A stretch of DNA of 64,000 nt. It comes from Rutpela maculata (lineage: Eukaryota > Arthropoda > Insecta > Coleoptera > Cerambycidae). Where the stretch lies: positions 187,611,729-187,675,728 of the forward strand of contig OW386287.2 of NCBI GenBank assembly GCA_936432065.2, written 5' to 3'. The notes beneath the pieces were generated by a model. It was given only the letters and a program-made list of their open reading frames with translations. It did no database searches and was not told the origin of the DNA. Positions 12,101 through 27,100 of the stretch are shown piece by piece. Both the position numbers and the translations under genes were made by a program. Position 1 is the first letter of the stretch. The number at the start of each line of letters is the position of its first letter.

Positions 12101-15100
12101 GACTCTCTTTTTTGACTATCCATAACTTTGTAATTTCTCTTTGTACTAGTTTTGACTTGTGTAAAACAATTTCTGTTATATACACCAATAAATATTATTA
12201 TTATTATTATTATTATTATACATAAATTAATAAAATTTTACTGTCAGTAATAGGAACATGAAAAATTCAATTTAAAAAAAAAAGGTCAAAAAAGAATTCA
12301 CATAAAATGTCAGTAATCCTGGGGGACGATTACATAATTCAAAGTGGCCACTTAAAACTGCTTTTCAAATTCCCCGACTTTTCTCTGACTTCCCTGACTG
12401 ATAAACTCAAGTTTCCTCTGACTGATTTTTTTAACCCAAAAAACTATTCCAACTGATTTTTACATTTTATTCATTAATAAAAATTGTAACCGAACATAAA
12501 ATTAGCCAATGTTGTCTAGTTGTGCAATTTTTCGCGGAAAATAACTTTGACTGACTGTCGTAAAATTCGCAATGAATAAAAAATGTTTGGCTGCAAGCAT
12601 AATCCAGGGAAAATCGACATCCAACATGGAAAAAAATTGTTAAAGGGCTGAATTTTTGCATGCACCTCAATAATGTGTGCGAGTTCCTTATCGATTTGAC
12701 TGCCGTGGGGTCAATTATGCGGGGTCAAGGTTCGCGAAAAGAATATTTTTCAAATATCTTGAAAACGGTGAACTTTTGGAAAAAAAAACATAATTACTAA
12801 TTTGTAGCTGATATAATTTGTTATAATAATGAATCCAGAAGTTATTTTGTAGCAGAAACCGTTCATGAGATATAGCACTCCAAAGAATCGAAAGCATGTA
12901 CTAGAGGTTGAGTAACAGGCATCTTTTTTTACTTTTTGTTACTCACCTCTACTACACTCTCGATTCTTTGAAGCGCTATAACCTGTGAACGGTTTCTCCC
13001 ATAAAAAAACTTCTGCACTTGCTTTTGCAGCAAATTATCTCAGCTATAAATTAGTAAATTATGTTTTTTTTTTTCGAAAAAGTCACCGTTTTCAAGATAG
13101 TTGCAAAATACTGTTTTCACGAACTTTCACCCCGTGTAATTGACCCCACGGCGGTCAAATTTATAAGGAACTCTCGCACATTATTAAGAACGCTAATACT
13201 AAGGTGCATGCAAAAATTCAGTTGGTTACAATTTTTTCCAACTTTCTATGTCGGTTTTTCCTGGATTAGCAAAAATATTTTCAAAGTACTTTTTTGGCGT
13301 ACTTTTTAAAAAGTATGTGATTCATTTTTCCATGACCATCATATACTTTCACTCTCATATTCTGGACCAAAATATATTTTCCTAAGTAAAAATTCGGTGT
13401 TTCTTCGAATTTTTACCCGGTTGTGCCTAATGTCTTATAGAACTCATAATGATCCTTTTGGACTAGTTTGTAGCTCTGAAGTCTCTCACTCTTGAAGATG
13501 TCCTTAAATGAAATTTTTGCCTAAGTCGAATTTTTATTTTGGCTTCGAACTAGGTCAATTCTGGAAGGTTCTACAACAATATCACCTGTTTTATCTGATC
13601 ACAAAGTCTTCTATTGCTCTTTACAGATAGACTCAAACATCTCCAACACTAAACAAACATATGGGCGTTTGTATTGTAAGGCAAATAGGCTCATTTAACA
13701 TTTTTTTATTATTACATATTCTGAAAGAGCTTGGTGAGTACAGTAAGTATGCCAAAAATTTGAATTTTCTGACGTCGCCTTCATGTATAAAAAAATTATT
13801 AAAGTCGGCGCGCTTAAAAACGCTCGGGATAACATATAGTCGAGTTGCGACGTCAGATGGCTGAATCGCCCAGTGAACACGGCTGCGAATGCAAGTTAGT
13901 AGAGTAAAATCTGGAAGTAAAGTCGCTTAGTTTTCGAGAAAAAAACGGCGTAGAACCAAACCAGACTTAGTGGGATTCTTTAGTAAGATAATCGTGTACA
14001 CGAAATCATTTTTTACATTTTTTGGTGGTCGAGAACTTTTTCATTTCGGAAAAACTCAAAAAAATAGATTTTTAATGAAATATGTTTTTTAACGTCTCCA
14101 CCGCTATATCTCTGAATATATTTGTGCTATCAAGCTATTTTTTTTTAGATTAAAGTAGACACAATAGCGCTTCGAACAACGTCCCACGTGAACCTGATTT
14201 ATTTTTTTTTAAGTTGGAATAATAATAGGAAACTCAAGCTTGTTATTTTCAGTAGCGTAATTTTAGACAATCCGGAAAAAAATTTATTTATGAAAATTTG
14301 TATATACATGCTGCGTACAAATTGAAGCCAATAGTTGAAAAAAGTTTTTAGGATAAAAATTTTTCATGTCCCGTTCATAGTATTGAGTCAGCGATTTTTT
14401 TTAACGGGCTAAAGTCATATTCTTGCGCGCTCGGCTATAGCAAGCCTGTCGATTGCAACGATCTGACGGTCCCGGTCGGGGTGTATGTAGTACTTAACTT
14501 ATATCAATAGATACAAAACCAGCAGTGATCAAAAGCATTTAGGGGATCAATATTATTGTTCAATATTTCATGTATTGTACAGTAGTATTGATCATACGTT
14601 GTTAATATTAAGAAATTGTACAATAAATATAAAATAATGAAAAGGCAGGTAGGTAGATATAAATACCTAATCTATAAATATCAATCAGTGTTACTAACTA
14701 CCCACCTAATTTTAAGTAAGTTTATTCGACATTTTTAAATGAATGAAAGTAAAAACGTACGCATAAAATGAGTTTTATTGTTGAAATAAATTTTCTATTT
14801 GGATAGATAAATATGTAGTATGTAGTTTATGTAGGCCCTACATTAATAGCATTCTAATTCGTTCACATCTGCCTCGAAATCTTTAATAATGTTGTTACAG
14901 GAACGACATTTGCACTCGTTGCAACATTTTAGGCCTTCCTTAAAACAAGCACATTTTCGATTGTCACAATTTTTATCCGAACAATGAATACTTAATGATT
15001 TTCGACAACCGCCACTTCTACGCGACTAATCTGACCAACCCTGCATGAGAGGTGTATTAATTGCGTCCCAATGTCGCATTTAGTGCTGATAAAAAAATCG

Positions 15101-18100
15101 CTGTTGCCACACGGTACATTTTAGGAAAAAATATATTGTTTCAAAAACTTTTGTGATTATTAGGCTTTATTTTCTTCGCTGCATGTATGTAAATATTTTC
15201 AAAAATAAAAAAGTTTATCGATTGGTGGAGATTTCAATACATAAAATATATATTTTTAGTTTATCTGATTTTTAGAGAAATGAAAGTGCGAATTGTGTCC
15301 AAACCGTTTATATTGGTAAAAGCGCTACAGTGTGTGCTTTAATTTGACACAAAACAAATTTCGGTACCTTTAATAGTTTTAAAAATATGGCGGTGGAAAC
15401 AAAAAAAAAACCAATTTTATATAAAAATACGTTTTTTTCACTTTTTATTGATTTAAAAAGTTCGAGACCACAAAAAAAATGTCGTAAAATATGATTTCAT
15501 ATGCCCGGTGACATACTCAAAGGAACCTAACCTAACATGTTTGACCTGGTTTTACGCCAAAAAAAACGACACGATAGACTTACGAAATCGCTGCTCTAAT
15601 ATAGGTATCGGCGCACGCCAAGTGACGTCACTCTACGGACTGTTGGCCGGCCGAGCGTGTTTCTATTCAAATGGGAATATCTCTGTGGCTAGTGTTTCAA
15701 TTGAGCTGAAGTTTTTTTCAAAGGCTATTGGTTTGTTATACTTTAAAATGAGGAAGAAAAAGTAAGAAACTGCCATATCACTAAATGACCCTATTATAGT
15801 AGGTTTTTTAATATCGCCTATAGGCTGATGAGAAAAATATTTTTCATAGAGAAAACCCTTTAGTGGCCTTTTATAAATGTTCGATGCTCGTTTCTAGCAA
15901 GGGTTTTCCTAATAAAAAAATCAAAATTAGAAATAAAAATTCACGAATAACAACTTCTGCAAAAACCTTGGGAATTTTACACCAAATACGAAAATATACA
16001 AATGAGGCATTCTTTTTCAATTGTTAGGTATACAAAATACCATATCTATAAAAAAAAGTATATAAAACGGCAAAAGAAAATTATTATGACACTAGAATTG
16101 AACAAACAATAATAAGCCTAAAAAGAGTTTGCCCAACTCTTTATAAATGAGTTTAGAGGTAAAGGCCACCTTTATATCAATACAGTATAAACATAATGGC
16201 ATAAATAACTATTACTTTCGGTTGCAGATAAACTAACTAAAAACAATTCTTCCAAAGGATTTCATGAGTTATTTGTGATGATTAATGTGTTTATTTAACT
16301 TTATAAGCCAAGGTTTTCAAATGCTGTAATGTAAAAACAGCTGACCTAATCTTTAGCTCCAATTACTACTGAAATTGCATTCATTTTTATTTTGATTATT
16401 CATTTAATTATTCACTGGTTGTTCTTTTTCAAAGATGTGTATATGAATTCTAAATAATTTTATTAAACAGCGGTGCTTCAAGATTGCAATCATGTGGGAT
16501 CATTTTTCAAAATTTAGGTTTATTAAAGGAGGAGGGTCCATAAGGCCGGTTTTCGGCCTAATTTATTTTTGACCAAAAAAAAAAAACTGAAAAACATGTT
16601 TTTATTATTCACTATCAATATCGAATCGATTCCACCCCAAACAAAATTTTCCCGCACTCACCTCCCCTTTTTATACCCCCCTAAACTATTAACATGGTGT
16701 CTACCAAATCCGGACGTGGAAATTCACGACTTTTTCCCCGATTTTCCCGTTTCTTTCCAAGCTTCAATATAATAGACTAGTATAAACAATAAAGAAAAGG
16801 TAATGAACGAGAAGGAGATTTTTCTAATTATTTCAGTCACAGCTCCAAAAGTACAAGAAAAACCAAACATTCTAACATTTGGAGATGAAAGATACTTCTC
16901 TCTCTGCTCAGAAACCAGTAGTGCGCAAGAACATGTAAGTTTGTTCATTTCTGTTGATTTCTAGCAGTGACTATATTTGCATACCTGTAATCTGTAATAA
17001 GGTGAAAATTAACCACAAAATAATAGTCGACGATTACTATAGTCATAATAATAGTTTCATCACTAATTAACAATCTTTATTTTGCTGTTTCAAAAAATCC
17101 CGATGACGTAATAATGGTACAAACTGCTATCCCCGCAATTATCACTGAACTTCCTGAAAGTATTAAAGCTGAAAATCTGCAATTATGTATAAAAAAATAT
17201 TTCATTCATAAGGTCATATACAGTATGTCCGACTAAGTCGGCACCATATTACTGGTTTTATGAAAAAAAGTTATTTTTGATAAAAAGTTTTGCATGGCCT
17301 AAAACCCAAAATGAAATAATCAGATATCAATTTTTTTGCAGTCGTATATTAGGTTTGTCAAAAAATGTAAATTTTGTTCAAGAATAAAGTACCTTTATTA
17401 CAATATCGACAATCGTTATTAACAAAAGTTGATCCTAAAAAAACTACGGGCAGATATCCAATATTATCCATCCACCATGAAAAAACGAACTTTAATAACT
17501 TTTGGGTATAATATCTGTTTTTTCATGGTAGATGGATAATATTGGATATCTGACCATAGTTTTCAATTACACAGATCTACAAAAAAAAAAATCTGCTCCA
17601 AGGATTAAACCTATCATGCCTTAAGTATTTTTGTGTGCTGAATCCGAACTTTCAATTAAAAAAATTTTCTACCGCGTAGATTTCGAGTAAATCCCGGTTT
17701 TTATTGTCTAAAAACCATATTTTGACTATAAAAACCGGGTAGATTTCAAAATCTACACGGTAAAAAACTTTTTAAATTGAAAATTCGGATTCGGCACATA
17801 AAAATACATAAGGAATGATAGGTTTAGTCCTTGGAACAGAAAAATTTCTTTTGTAGACCTGTGCAGATCTACAAAAAAAAATTCTCTATACAACATATCA
17901 AAAATCCAGCCAATTTAACGAAAGCCACTTTTATATAAGGATTTGCGCGGGTCCTTTGTACTATTTCAGAAATTAAGTTTTTTATATTTTATGTAACTCC
18001 ATTGTTAACACCCCCCCCCCGCATTTTGAGTCAGCCATCTTGAATTTTTCAATTTTCACTTCAAAATCGTAATCAGCGACAGAATTTGTGTTCTTTCTAC

Positions 18101-21100
18101 GTGCTAAACAGCAAATGAGGATCTCCTACAGGAAGAAAGTTATAACGGTTCTTGTAAACCGTTGCACCTGCCAAATTTTTTATAAAATGTCAAATATCTT
18201 GAAATCATGGTGGTTTGGGACCTACGACCCATTGAGACATTTGATTAGGGGCCCAAAATATAGAACATATAAAAAATCCAGCCAATTTAACGGAAGCCAC
18301 TTTTATATAAGGATTTGCGCGTGGTCCTTTATATTTGCAAAGATTATGTGTTGCTCATTCCATTACCCATTAGTACGTGGGGCGAAATCATGAGCAATTC
18401 TGTCAATTACCTATTGCACTCTGGGTTTAGATAAGCCGAAGTGATCTTTGAACTTTTGTTTATTCCAACAGAGAAAGTTATCTGGTCGGAAGTTATAGTT
18501 TTGTAGCGGTCTGGGAATGAATGCCACTAACTCTGCAAAATCTTCATCGTCTGTCGTCTCTTCTATGTGGAGTAACTCCATATCTTCGATAACAACATTA
18601 AATATTAAGTAATTACAATGCACACTGTATACTCAAGGCAGTAATGTCAAAATTTGAAGTGATATTTTTATTAACCCCCGCCTTAAACCACCCCACGACC
18701 TAGTTTAAATTTTACGGGGTTAAGTGCGCTCAATGTCCTTAGAACTCGAGGTTAATGTATTGGTACAACGTGTCACTGCTTTTAACCATCTTTTAACACG
18801 GGGTTAGGTTATAATACCCTAGGGTTAAACACTAACTCCAGATTAACTTAAAAATTTTATGTTCTTAATGGATAGTTGCATGAAAAATTGAAATTATTTT
18901 TTGTTAAAATTATTAACAATGGAACCTTTTGACGAAATAAGCGATGATGATGGCAATATTTTGGAATATTCGGAACACAAGAGCCGGCCCGACAGACTAC
19001 TAGGAAATAATCCCTTTGAAGATTCTGACGATGTGGACTTTTTCAACAGGTTTACGCTAAGGAAGCCCCGAGTAATATTTATTTTGGAGATTGCATAAAT
19101 ATTTTTTATTTTTAAATGTAAAGGAACAAAAACAACAAAATGTTTTTAAAAAAAAATCAAACAATTTTTGACCAATCACAATCAACCTAAAGCAGGCAAC
19201 TCAGTAGGAAACGTTAGCAGCCGTTATTCAAGGGTTTCCTAATCCATTCATCATAAAATGTAGCAGATAAACAGATGCGGGTTTAACATTCAATTTGACC
19301 TGAGGTTTAAATTATCATGGGGTAAATTAACTCTCAAATTTGACTCGGCATTGATAAACCGATCCATAGACGAACAAAACTGAAATTTAACAACGTTTTA
19401 TTATTAGTTTGGGTTAGTAGTTTCTTTTAATTTTGAGTTAAATACACTAGCAAACAACTAGTTAAATGCAGATTTCTATTAATATTTACCCAGGAATCTG
19501 AAAATTATATCAAGTCCTCCATTACTATTAATGAATTGATATTTTCTAAGAAAAACAATGTTCATTACAATATAACAAACACGATTGGCAGCAACTTTCA
19601 CACGCTACGAAATCATGTATCCCAGAATTAAAAATAGATAAGGAAGCTTACCTTTTTATGTATAGCACTTAATTCACCGCTTTGACCACTCTGACTCTTA
19701 TTTAGAGATACATTCATTTCAGTTCTTGTTTTGTTGCACTTAGTTACTTCTTCAGACTCAGATGGACGAATATCCTTGACTCTAATTAGTTTTGGAGGAG
19801 GTGAGTCACCTGACTCACTACGTTTCCTCTTTTTATCCACGCCGAGGTCTAGACGTTTGAACGGAGATCTTTTATAGGGAGAATTTTTCAATGGAGACTT
19901 TTTACTCGGTGACATAAAGAGAGCCCTCTTAGTAGTAGGTTTCTTCAAGTCAGTTTTGAAACTTAGGCCGGATGTACCTAAATATAAGTTAACACTAGTT
20001 TAAAACGTTTAAGTAAGAAACACAAGTACTCACTGGGTAAAAAGAGACTAGATTTTTTATCACGATCTGGGCTTAAAACCGTCCGCTTTGCAGACATAGC
20101 AAGGTTATTGGATGTACTTGGTACTGTTTTCTCAATCTCACCGCTGAGCTCACGGAAACGCATGGCGAGTTTCTTTTTTGCCGAGCTGCTGGGAGTACGA
20201 CTCTTGAGTCGGGGGCTTTTACTAGGTGTTTTTTTGGGAGTTTTTCGAGGGCTTTTTCGAGGACTTTTTCGTGGACTCTTTCTTCTGTTTAACAAGTTCA
20301 ATTTCCTAAAAAAAAAATATATATATATATGTAGGGAGAGCCATAAAGAATGGAACACAGTGTAACTAATAATCAGACCCAGGCTCCGAGGTAGTAATTG
20401 GCTTTAGGTGAACGATATGAACAATCTGACCATTTTTATGCACAATACCATGTAATAGTATCTAGTGAATTCCATAATGGTAAAAGGCTCATAAAGGGAT
20501 GTAAACAAACCATACTGTAATGTATTTATTGTTGGGTGTAACACACAAACACAATCACTTGGTAGTTATACATTATTAGGATAATAAAAATGTATTACTT
20601 GTATTTGTTCTAAATGGTACGGAGTTAACCCATTAACAACCAAATTTTTTTTTCAAGTTCGAGACCAATATTTTACACTTCTAAGTTTTACAAAATGTAT
20701 TATCAACAGTTCAGAAAGTGTATGAATATTTTTGTTTTATTAAAAATATCTTTCTCTCATATTTTAAAACTTTTTTGAATATGCCACAATTTAACCGGTT
20801 ATGTACATCACCATCAAATTATTTTTTTGAGTTAGCAATTATAAAATAAGAGCAATTCTATCATTCTATACATAAATAAAATACATACATTGTGATAACT
20901 ATATTTTTGTATTCACTCATATTTTAAAAATGACATCCATATTGCCATATATATATATATAATGGGTGCGTATACGCGCCTTTGGCCAATAACAGTTAAC
21001 ATTTTTATGTACTTTATTTCAAGTGTGGAACATCGTGCATGGAAGCAGATACGGGTCCACTATTCAATCCTGTCGAGAGGGGGGAGGGCGTGCGAGGATG

Positions 21101-24100
21101 ATTACCCCCGCCCATTAAAAAAAAATCGAGCCAAAATAAATTTCTTCGGATTTCTGCCCCACCCGCTCATCAAAAAATTTTTTGGAGTAAACAAATTTTT
21201 TTTTTTTTTGATTTTCCCCCCTCGCCCACCAAAAAATGTTTTCGGATTTTTCCTCCCTCACTCATCAATTTTCATAAAAATACCCCCCCCCCAGGCCCGT
21301 ATTTCTCTCCACAGCCCTGCCACTATTTATTTTTTGTCCAAATTCAAATACTATCATCGCCTTCCGCCTCACGCAACAGAAATATAATAAAATCTACTTT
21401 GATATGGCGACATTTCACTTTCGCATATGTGTCATATACAAAGCACCTACTTTATTACAACGTGAACTGTAAGTAGATATCAACGTTCCTTTTAGGAAAA
21501 ATCGAAAAAAACACCCGATGATGGAAACAATAAGAGCGAAACCGCCATTTTCAATTTATTTTGACTCTAGCACAAAATAGTACAACGATATCGCTCTCAT
21601 ATTCACAAGTCGATATCTTCTTCCGTTTTCGAAAAATCAACGAAAACCGTCACAACGATGGAAATTTGAACAGCAGACGAGAATAGCATATCCTAAGATC
21701 GGCCAGCAAAAAGTCCACTTGACGATATAATAAATAAGGACGAAATAAGAAAATCACGACAAAGAGGAAAAACGAGCCGCGTAAGAAGAAATGTCTGACG
21801 ATGAAAAAATGAAATGAGGAAATGACGAATTGCAACGGCTAAATACGAAACGTCAAGTAATACTATTTATTTATGTAAGAAGTGCAAAATGCATCTGCAC
21901 CCAGATTGCTTCGAGATTTTTCGGAAAAAAAAATTATTCTGATTCATTTCATTTTTCTTTGAGGTTTCCGCCAAAGGTGCGTATACGCACCTACGTGTTT
22001 TTTTTCAAATATTTACATATTTTTTTTTTAATGCCAAAGTAGTCTTAATTTATGTATTCTTAATGTACTTTAATAAAAATATCTCTAAAATGGCAACTTC
22101 TTATTGTCTTGGCCGTTAATGGGTTAAACTTCGGCGCCTTTCACCAAGTATCCACTTGTACTGTGAAAAGAATAGTTAACGTCTGTCAATGTAACCAATG
22201 CATATTTGAGTTTTTCACAAACAGCAGATTTACTTCCGTAACGTAATTTTTTTTTTTTTTTAATTGCTTTACATATGGCATTCGGTCACAGAAACCGAAG
22301 CCAGTCAGATTACTTTGGTCGTTCCAAAGTAACGCTACTTTGTCATATTTTTCTGGAGTGGTCACACTTGTAACGCTACAAGAGTGGAACCATTTTTCCC
22401 ATCTCTAATTGTTAGTGCATAATGTGTATAAGAAATGTTAGATTATGAGGCTAAGGCGCACGTGCCATCAATCCCTTGACTAACAACACAGGCCCACAAA
22501 AAAGAAAAGTTGTCTGCGCCGGGGTATTGACCATACCTACCCCTTGTATTTTGACCCGCTGAACACGAATCTGACCTTAATTTTTCCCCTATACGTCAGG
22601 TTATTTTTTTAAAGCAAAAAAGTCTAATATTTATATATTTATTTGCTGTTAAAAGAAAAACCTGACGTGCTGGGGAAAAACTAAGAACAGATTCGTGTTC
22701 AGCGGCTCAAAATACAAGGAATACCCCGGCGCAGATGACTTTTTTGTGTGGGTTTGTGCCACACTGAGTGTGGCACAGTGGCAACCAAAAAAAAGTGGTC
22801 TGCGCGGGGGTACTGACCACACCTATTCCTTGTATTTTGAACCGCTGAATACGAATCTGACCTTAGTTTTTCCCCAACACGTCCGGTTTTTTTTTAACAG
22901 CAAAAAAAGTCTGTTGAATCGTAATATTTATATATTTTTATTGGCTGGTAAAAAAAAACCTGACATCCTGGGGAAAAACTAAGGTCAGATTCGTGTTCAG
23001 TGGTTCAAAATACAAGGGCTATAGGTATGGTCAGTACCCTGGCGCAGACAACTTTTTTTTTGTGGGCCTGTGTAATTGTTTGCCTTTTTTATTTCGGGAG
23101 CTTTCCTATGTTTATGGTATAATGTCTTTCAAATGTGTACAGATAAAAATAATGTTTTAAACTTAGAATTGTTTAATTTATATACAAATAAATAAATTCT
23201 TCAGATAGTAGAAATAATTTTAGGTCAAGAAAATAATAAGATTGTGAAGGGCTGAAGGACTGTGGTCAATGGCCTTTTGTTAATCAATAAATCACGTTTA
23301 TTATTATTAATAAGATTGTAATAAGTAACTTGTTTACTAGCAGATTTGTAAAACATTTAAAAAGTCTTTGTCTTATAGCAAAGGACCTCACACAGATCTC
23401 GTGAAAATTGGCCCAAGGTTAAATTGGCTCAATTTTTAATATGTTATTTTTAACTTCCTGGAAACTTTCCGCTTTGAAAACTCCGAAAGTTTCCAGGAAG
23501 TTTTCCTTCTCACTTTCCATTGGGTATATTGATAGCCTATTTAATGGTGAAATCTGATTCGTGATGATCCAAGCTTCATTATGATACCAAATAAGTGCAT
23601 ACAATTATATTATTTACATTACTTTTACAGACTTTTATCAAATATGGAAAGTTTCCTCAACCCATTTCTGCATGAAAACAAAAGTGTCAATTTATTGTTG
23701 AACATAAATAAGTTAATCAGTTAAAAATTCATGTGAATCCTGGTTTAATATGTAGGTGAAGTGTACATTTTTGTGTAATAAATATGGCAGAAAAAGTGGA
23801 GTTGATTCGTTTAGTCGGATATAATGCCAGATCATTTAGACAAACTGCTGTTGAATTTAATTTACAGCATCTTGACCGTCACCTTCCATAAATTGGTAGC
23901 AACCATCAATAACTGTTTTAACAATACAGAAAATGTGTGTAAGGTCAAAAAAATTATAATTTACAAAATCTGCAAATTGAAAATGAACAATGCATTTTAC
24001 AATATTTTAGAGAAAATCCAAGATATAACATAAGGCAAGTAGCATTATTAAATCTAAATATTAGTAAAGATATGGTTTGGCGTTGCTGGAAAAAACATAG

Positions 24101-27100
24101 AAAAAGAGCATTCAAGCCAAAATTTGTATATACCCTGGAAAATACAGACAGAAGATTGGGTTTCTGTTTTTGGATCCAGGGTGAATTTTTTAACAATATA
24201 AATTTTCTGAAAAACGTCATATTTACTGATGAGGCAACATTTACCACCAATTGGATAGTTTCCTCCAGAATAGCCATTTTTGGGCTGACGAAAATCCCCA
24301 TTGGTTTATCAGTACTAAAAGGCAATATGTATCAAAAGTTAACGTTTGATGTGGATACAAATTTCTTTGTATATTTGCAAAAAAATATGCAGTGCTTGAA
24401 TATTGAAAATTATTCCTTTGGTAAACACGAAAACACCATTAAACAGCTCAAGAGGTACATATCCACCACGCCGTTAGCGGTGAAGATGTTAAAAAAGATT
24501 CTTGGTTTATATTATATCACTTTATAAGTCAATTATCCTACCATATTGTGTATTAACATAGTTACTATATCGTAAAAATATTGTAAAAATTTATCACTAC
24601 ATAAAAATGGAAAACTAGGCAGAAGGACCTCGGTCATCATCTGTGTGTGAAGGCTGTCTCTGGAATAACTACCTAGAAGCCGGGGTCTGCTGATGACTTA
24701 ATGAAACATGCCAATACTAAAAGTCGCAATATGTTCAAACTTACTTCGCATCCACAAGAATTTGTCTAGCCCTCGAACCAGCTACAGAACTCGCTCCCGC
24801 CTGCAGGCTCGCACTGGAAAATGTTATTCTCCTTCTGGCAAGATGACTGAGTCGTCTTCCAGGAGACTTTACAGCCCATCGTTGCTTCAACTGTTTCCGT
24901 TTGGTAGGGCTAACAAAGTTGGTCTCGAAAACAGTGCACGACGATAGAGTCTCTGCACCAACATATCGCTGACCGTATCTTGCACATACGTCTTCGAATT
25001 CCTCGGAAAGTTTGCTTCGGTTAAAGCTGAAATTTTATAATAAAATTATTTAGGTTATAAAAAACATATGGAACAACTGGGAGTATTGAAACTTCAGCTC
25101 TTTAAGCCATCACAGCAAAACATAACAGAAACAATAAAAAATTATGTATAAATTTTATATTTTTCACCTACAGGATGGATCCGATTTAACACATTCACTG
25201 TACCGGTTTTATGAAAACATAGACAACTAAAGATTTGTTAAAAAATATTTATTCAAATGAAAGAAAAAAATGTTGATTAAAATTAAAATCAAACGTCCTC
25301 AAAAGAACATATTGCCAATAGGGTCAATTCCTTCAACATTACAAAATATTATTATATGACATAGTATATTAAATATACATTGTGTATATCATATATTAAA
25401 AAAAGTTCTAATCATCACATGCAAGAACAAATTGGTTTTGAAAATAAAAAGGGGGTAAATGATGACGTATATAATAAGCATTCAATTCTAGAGAATTTTC
25501 ATGTTTATGTTTACATTGTGTTTAATATTTAGTCCAGCAGAATTAGTAAAAAAAAGACTGAAATTTATTGTAATTCGTTTCAGGATGCCATGTGGATTAA
25601 ACGATAGTTTTATTAATTACGAACATGACCCTGAATTTGGTCCACTTTTTGACCGCCGGAACATTGTTTATTTAACGATTTATTGTCGAAAAATTCAAAA
25701 AAATCGACTATTTTAAAGATAACTCAAAGACCTTTGACGGTGTTTCAATTTGTAGATACTGTTAGAACTTTGAAAAACGGTTAATTTGAGAGGTGTTTCG
25801 TTTGAAACGCTTGAAAATTTGTTTAAATAATTGCAAAAAAACCGCGAAAATTTTAGCAATTTGCAAATATTTTTCATTCTTTAACAAAAGCAAAAAAAAC
25901 CGAAAGTAAAAAAAAAATCACTTGTATGTCAAAAAGTGCCGCTTATTATGTATATAGGATATCCCAAATTTTATTCATCTTCAAAACTAAAGGAGAAAAG
26001 GGGGGGTGTACCATGATCCTGTTACACCCGGTATATTAAATACCAATTTGATGGACTCTTACCTGCTTGATTTATCTATTTACCCCCATCATGTTAAAAT
26101 ACATACGTGTACCAAATTTCGAGTCAACGGTTCTAAAGTAATCGTGCACACAAAAAAAAGTTACAGACAGACCAACACACAGAATTTTTTTTCACTCAAA
26201 CTTAAAATCTCAACGTTTCATGACAATTTAAGCCTATTTTTTTTGTCGTTACTATACTTCCAATGGAAGTAAACTAGGCAGCTACTGGAACCACTCCACC
26301 AAATGTTAATTCGTTAATTACCAAACTCTTTATTTGCTGAGTTATGTGATGCAGACCTCCGTTCCATGGGCGTTAGAACTTATACCTTAACGACCCACCA
26401 TCGTGGGACACAGACGGTTCTTTCATGATGAAAAAGTGAGTGTGATACATCGTTGAAATCAGAATAACATCTACTTTTGAATGGTACAATAAAATAATAT
26501 GTCGAAAAATAAGAAAGTCTATGTATGAAAAGGGCAGTACATGTCATCCAATCTGCACCAAAACATTCTCGGCTCATGCACGGTATCAATATTACCCTGG
26601 TGCCAAATTTCATCAAAATCGAATCAATAGTTTTGGCACTATCATATTCACATACATACATACATACACAGACATCTTATAAAAACCACTTTTTCGAGTT
26701 CCTAGAACCTAGAAACTCAAAAAGTAAAGATATGGTCTTATATCAATTTTCGATTTTGAACCGATTGCATAACTTCTCCATTTTTATGGGTGGGAAAAGG
26801 TTATAAATTGAACCAGATATGTAAAAAAAATTGATTTTTTAAATTTCGAAGATAAACTACAAAAGCATAAGGTAAAGCAAGTTTGAACAGACTTATAGTG
26901 TTACAACAAATAATGTGTTATGCTTATACAGTGCATCCTACTTTTCACGGTAACACCTTCATAGATAGCTCAGTTATTAGTCCTCCAGTTTCAACCAAAT
27001 TTGGATAGCCAAAAATATTAAATATCAAATAATTAATAACTTGAAAACGAATTGTTTTTCGAAAAATGGTCATTCCTCATTTTCTATTTAAAATGACTTT

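Noticed and set aside
18003..18020. C-run as a regulatory or G-quadruplex site
   Set aside because: One uninterrupted run of C in intronic repeat DNA. A single run is not enough for a quadruplex claim.
20962..21387. 141-residue frame
   Set aside because: Phe/Pro/Lys-rich translation of T- and C-runs inside the piggyBac-like element.
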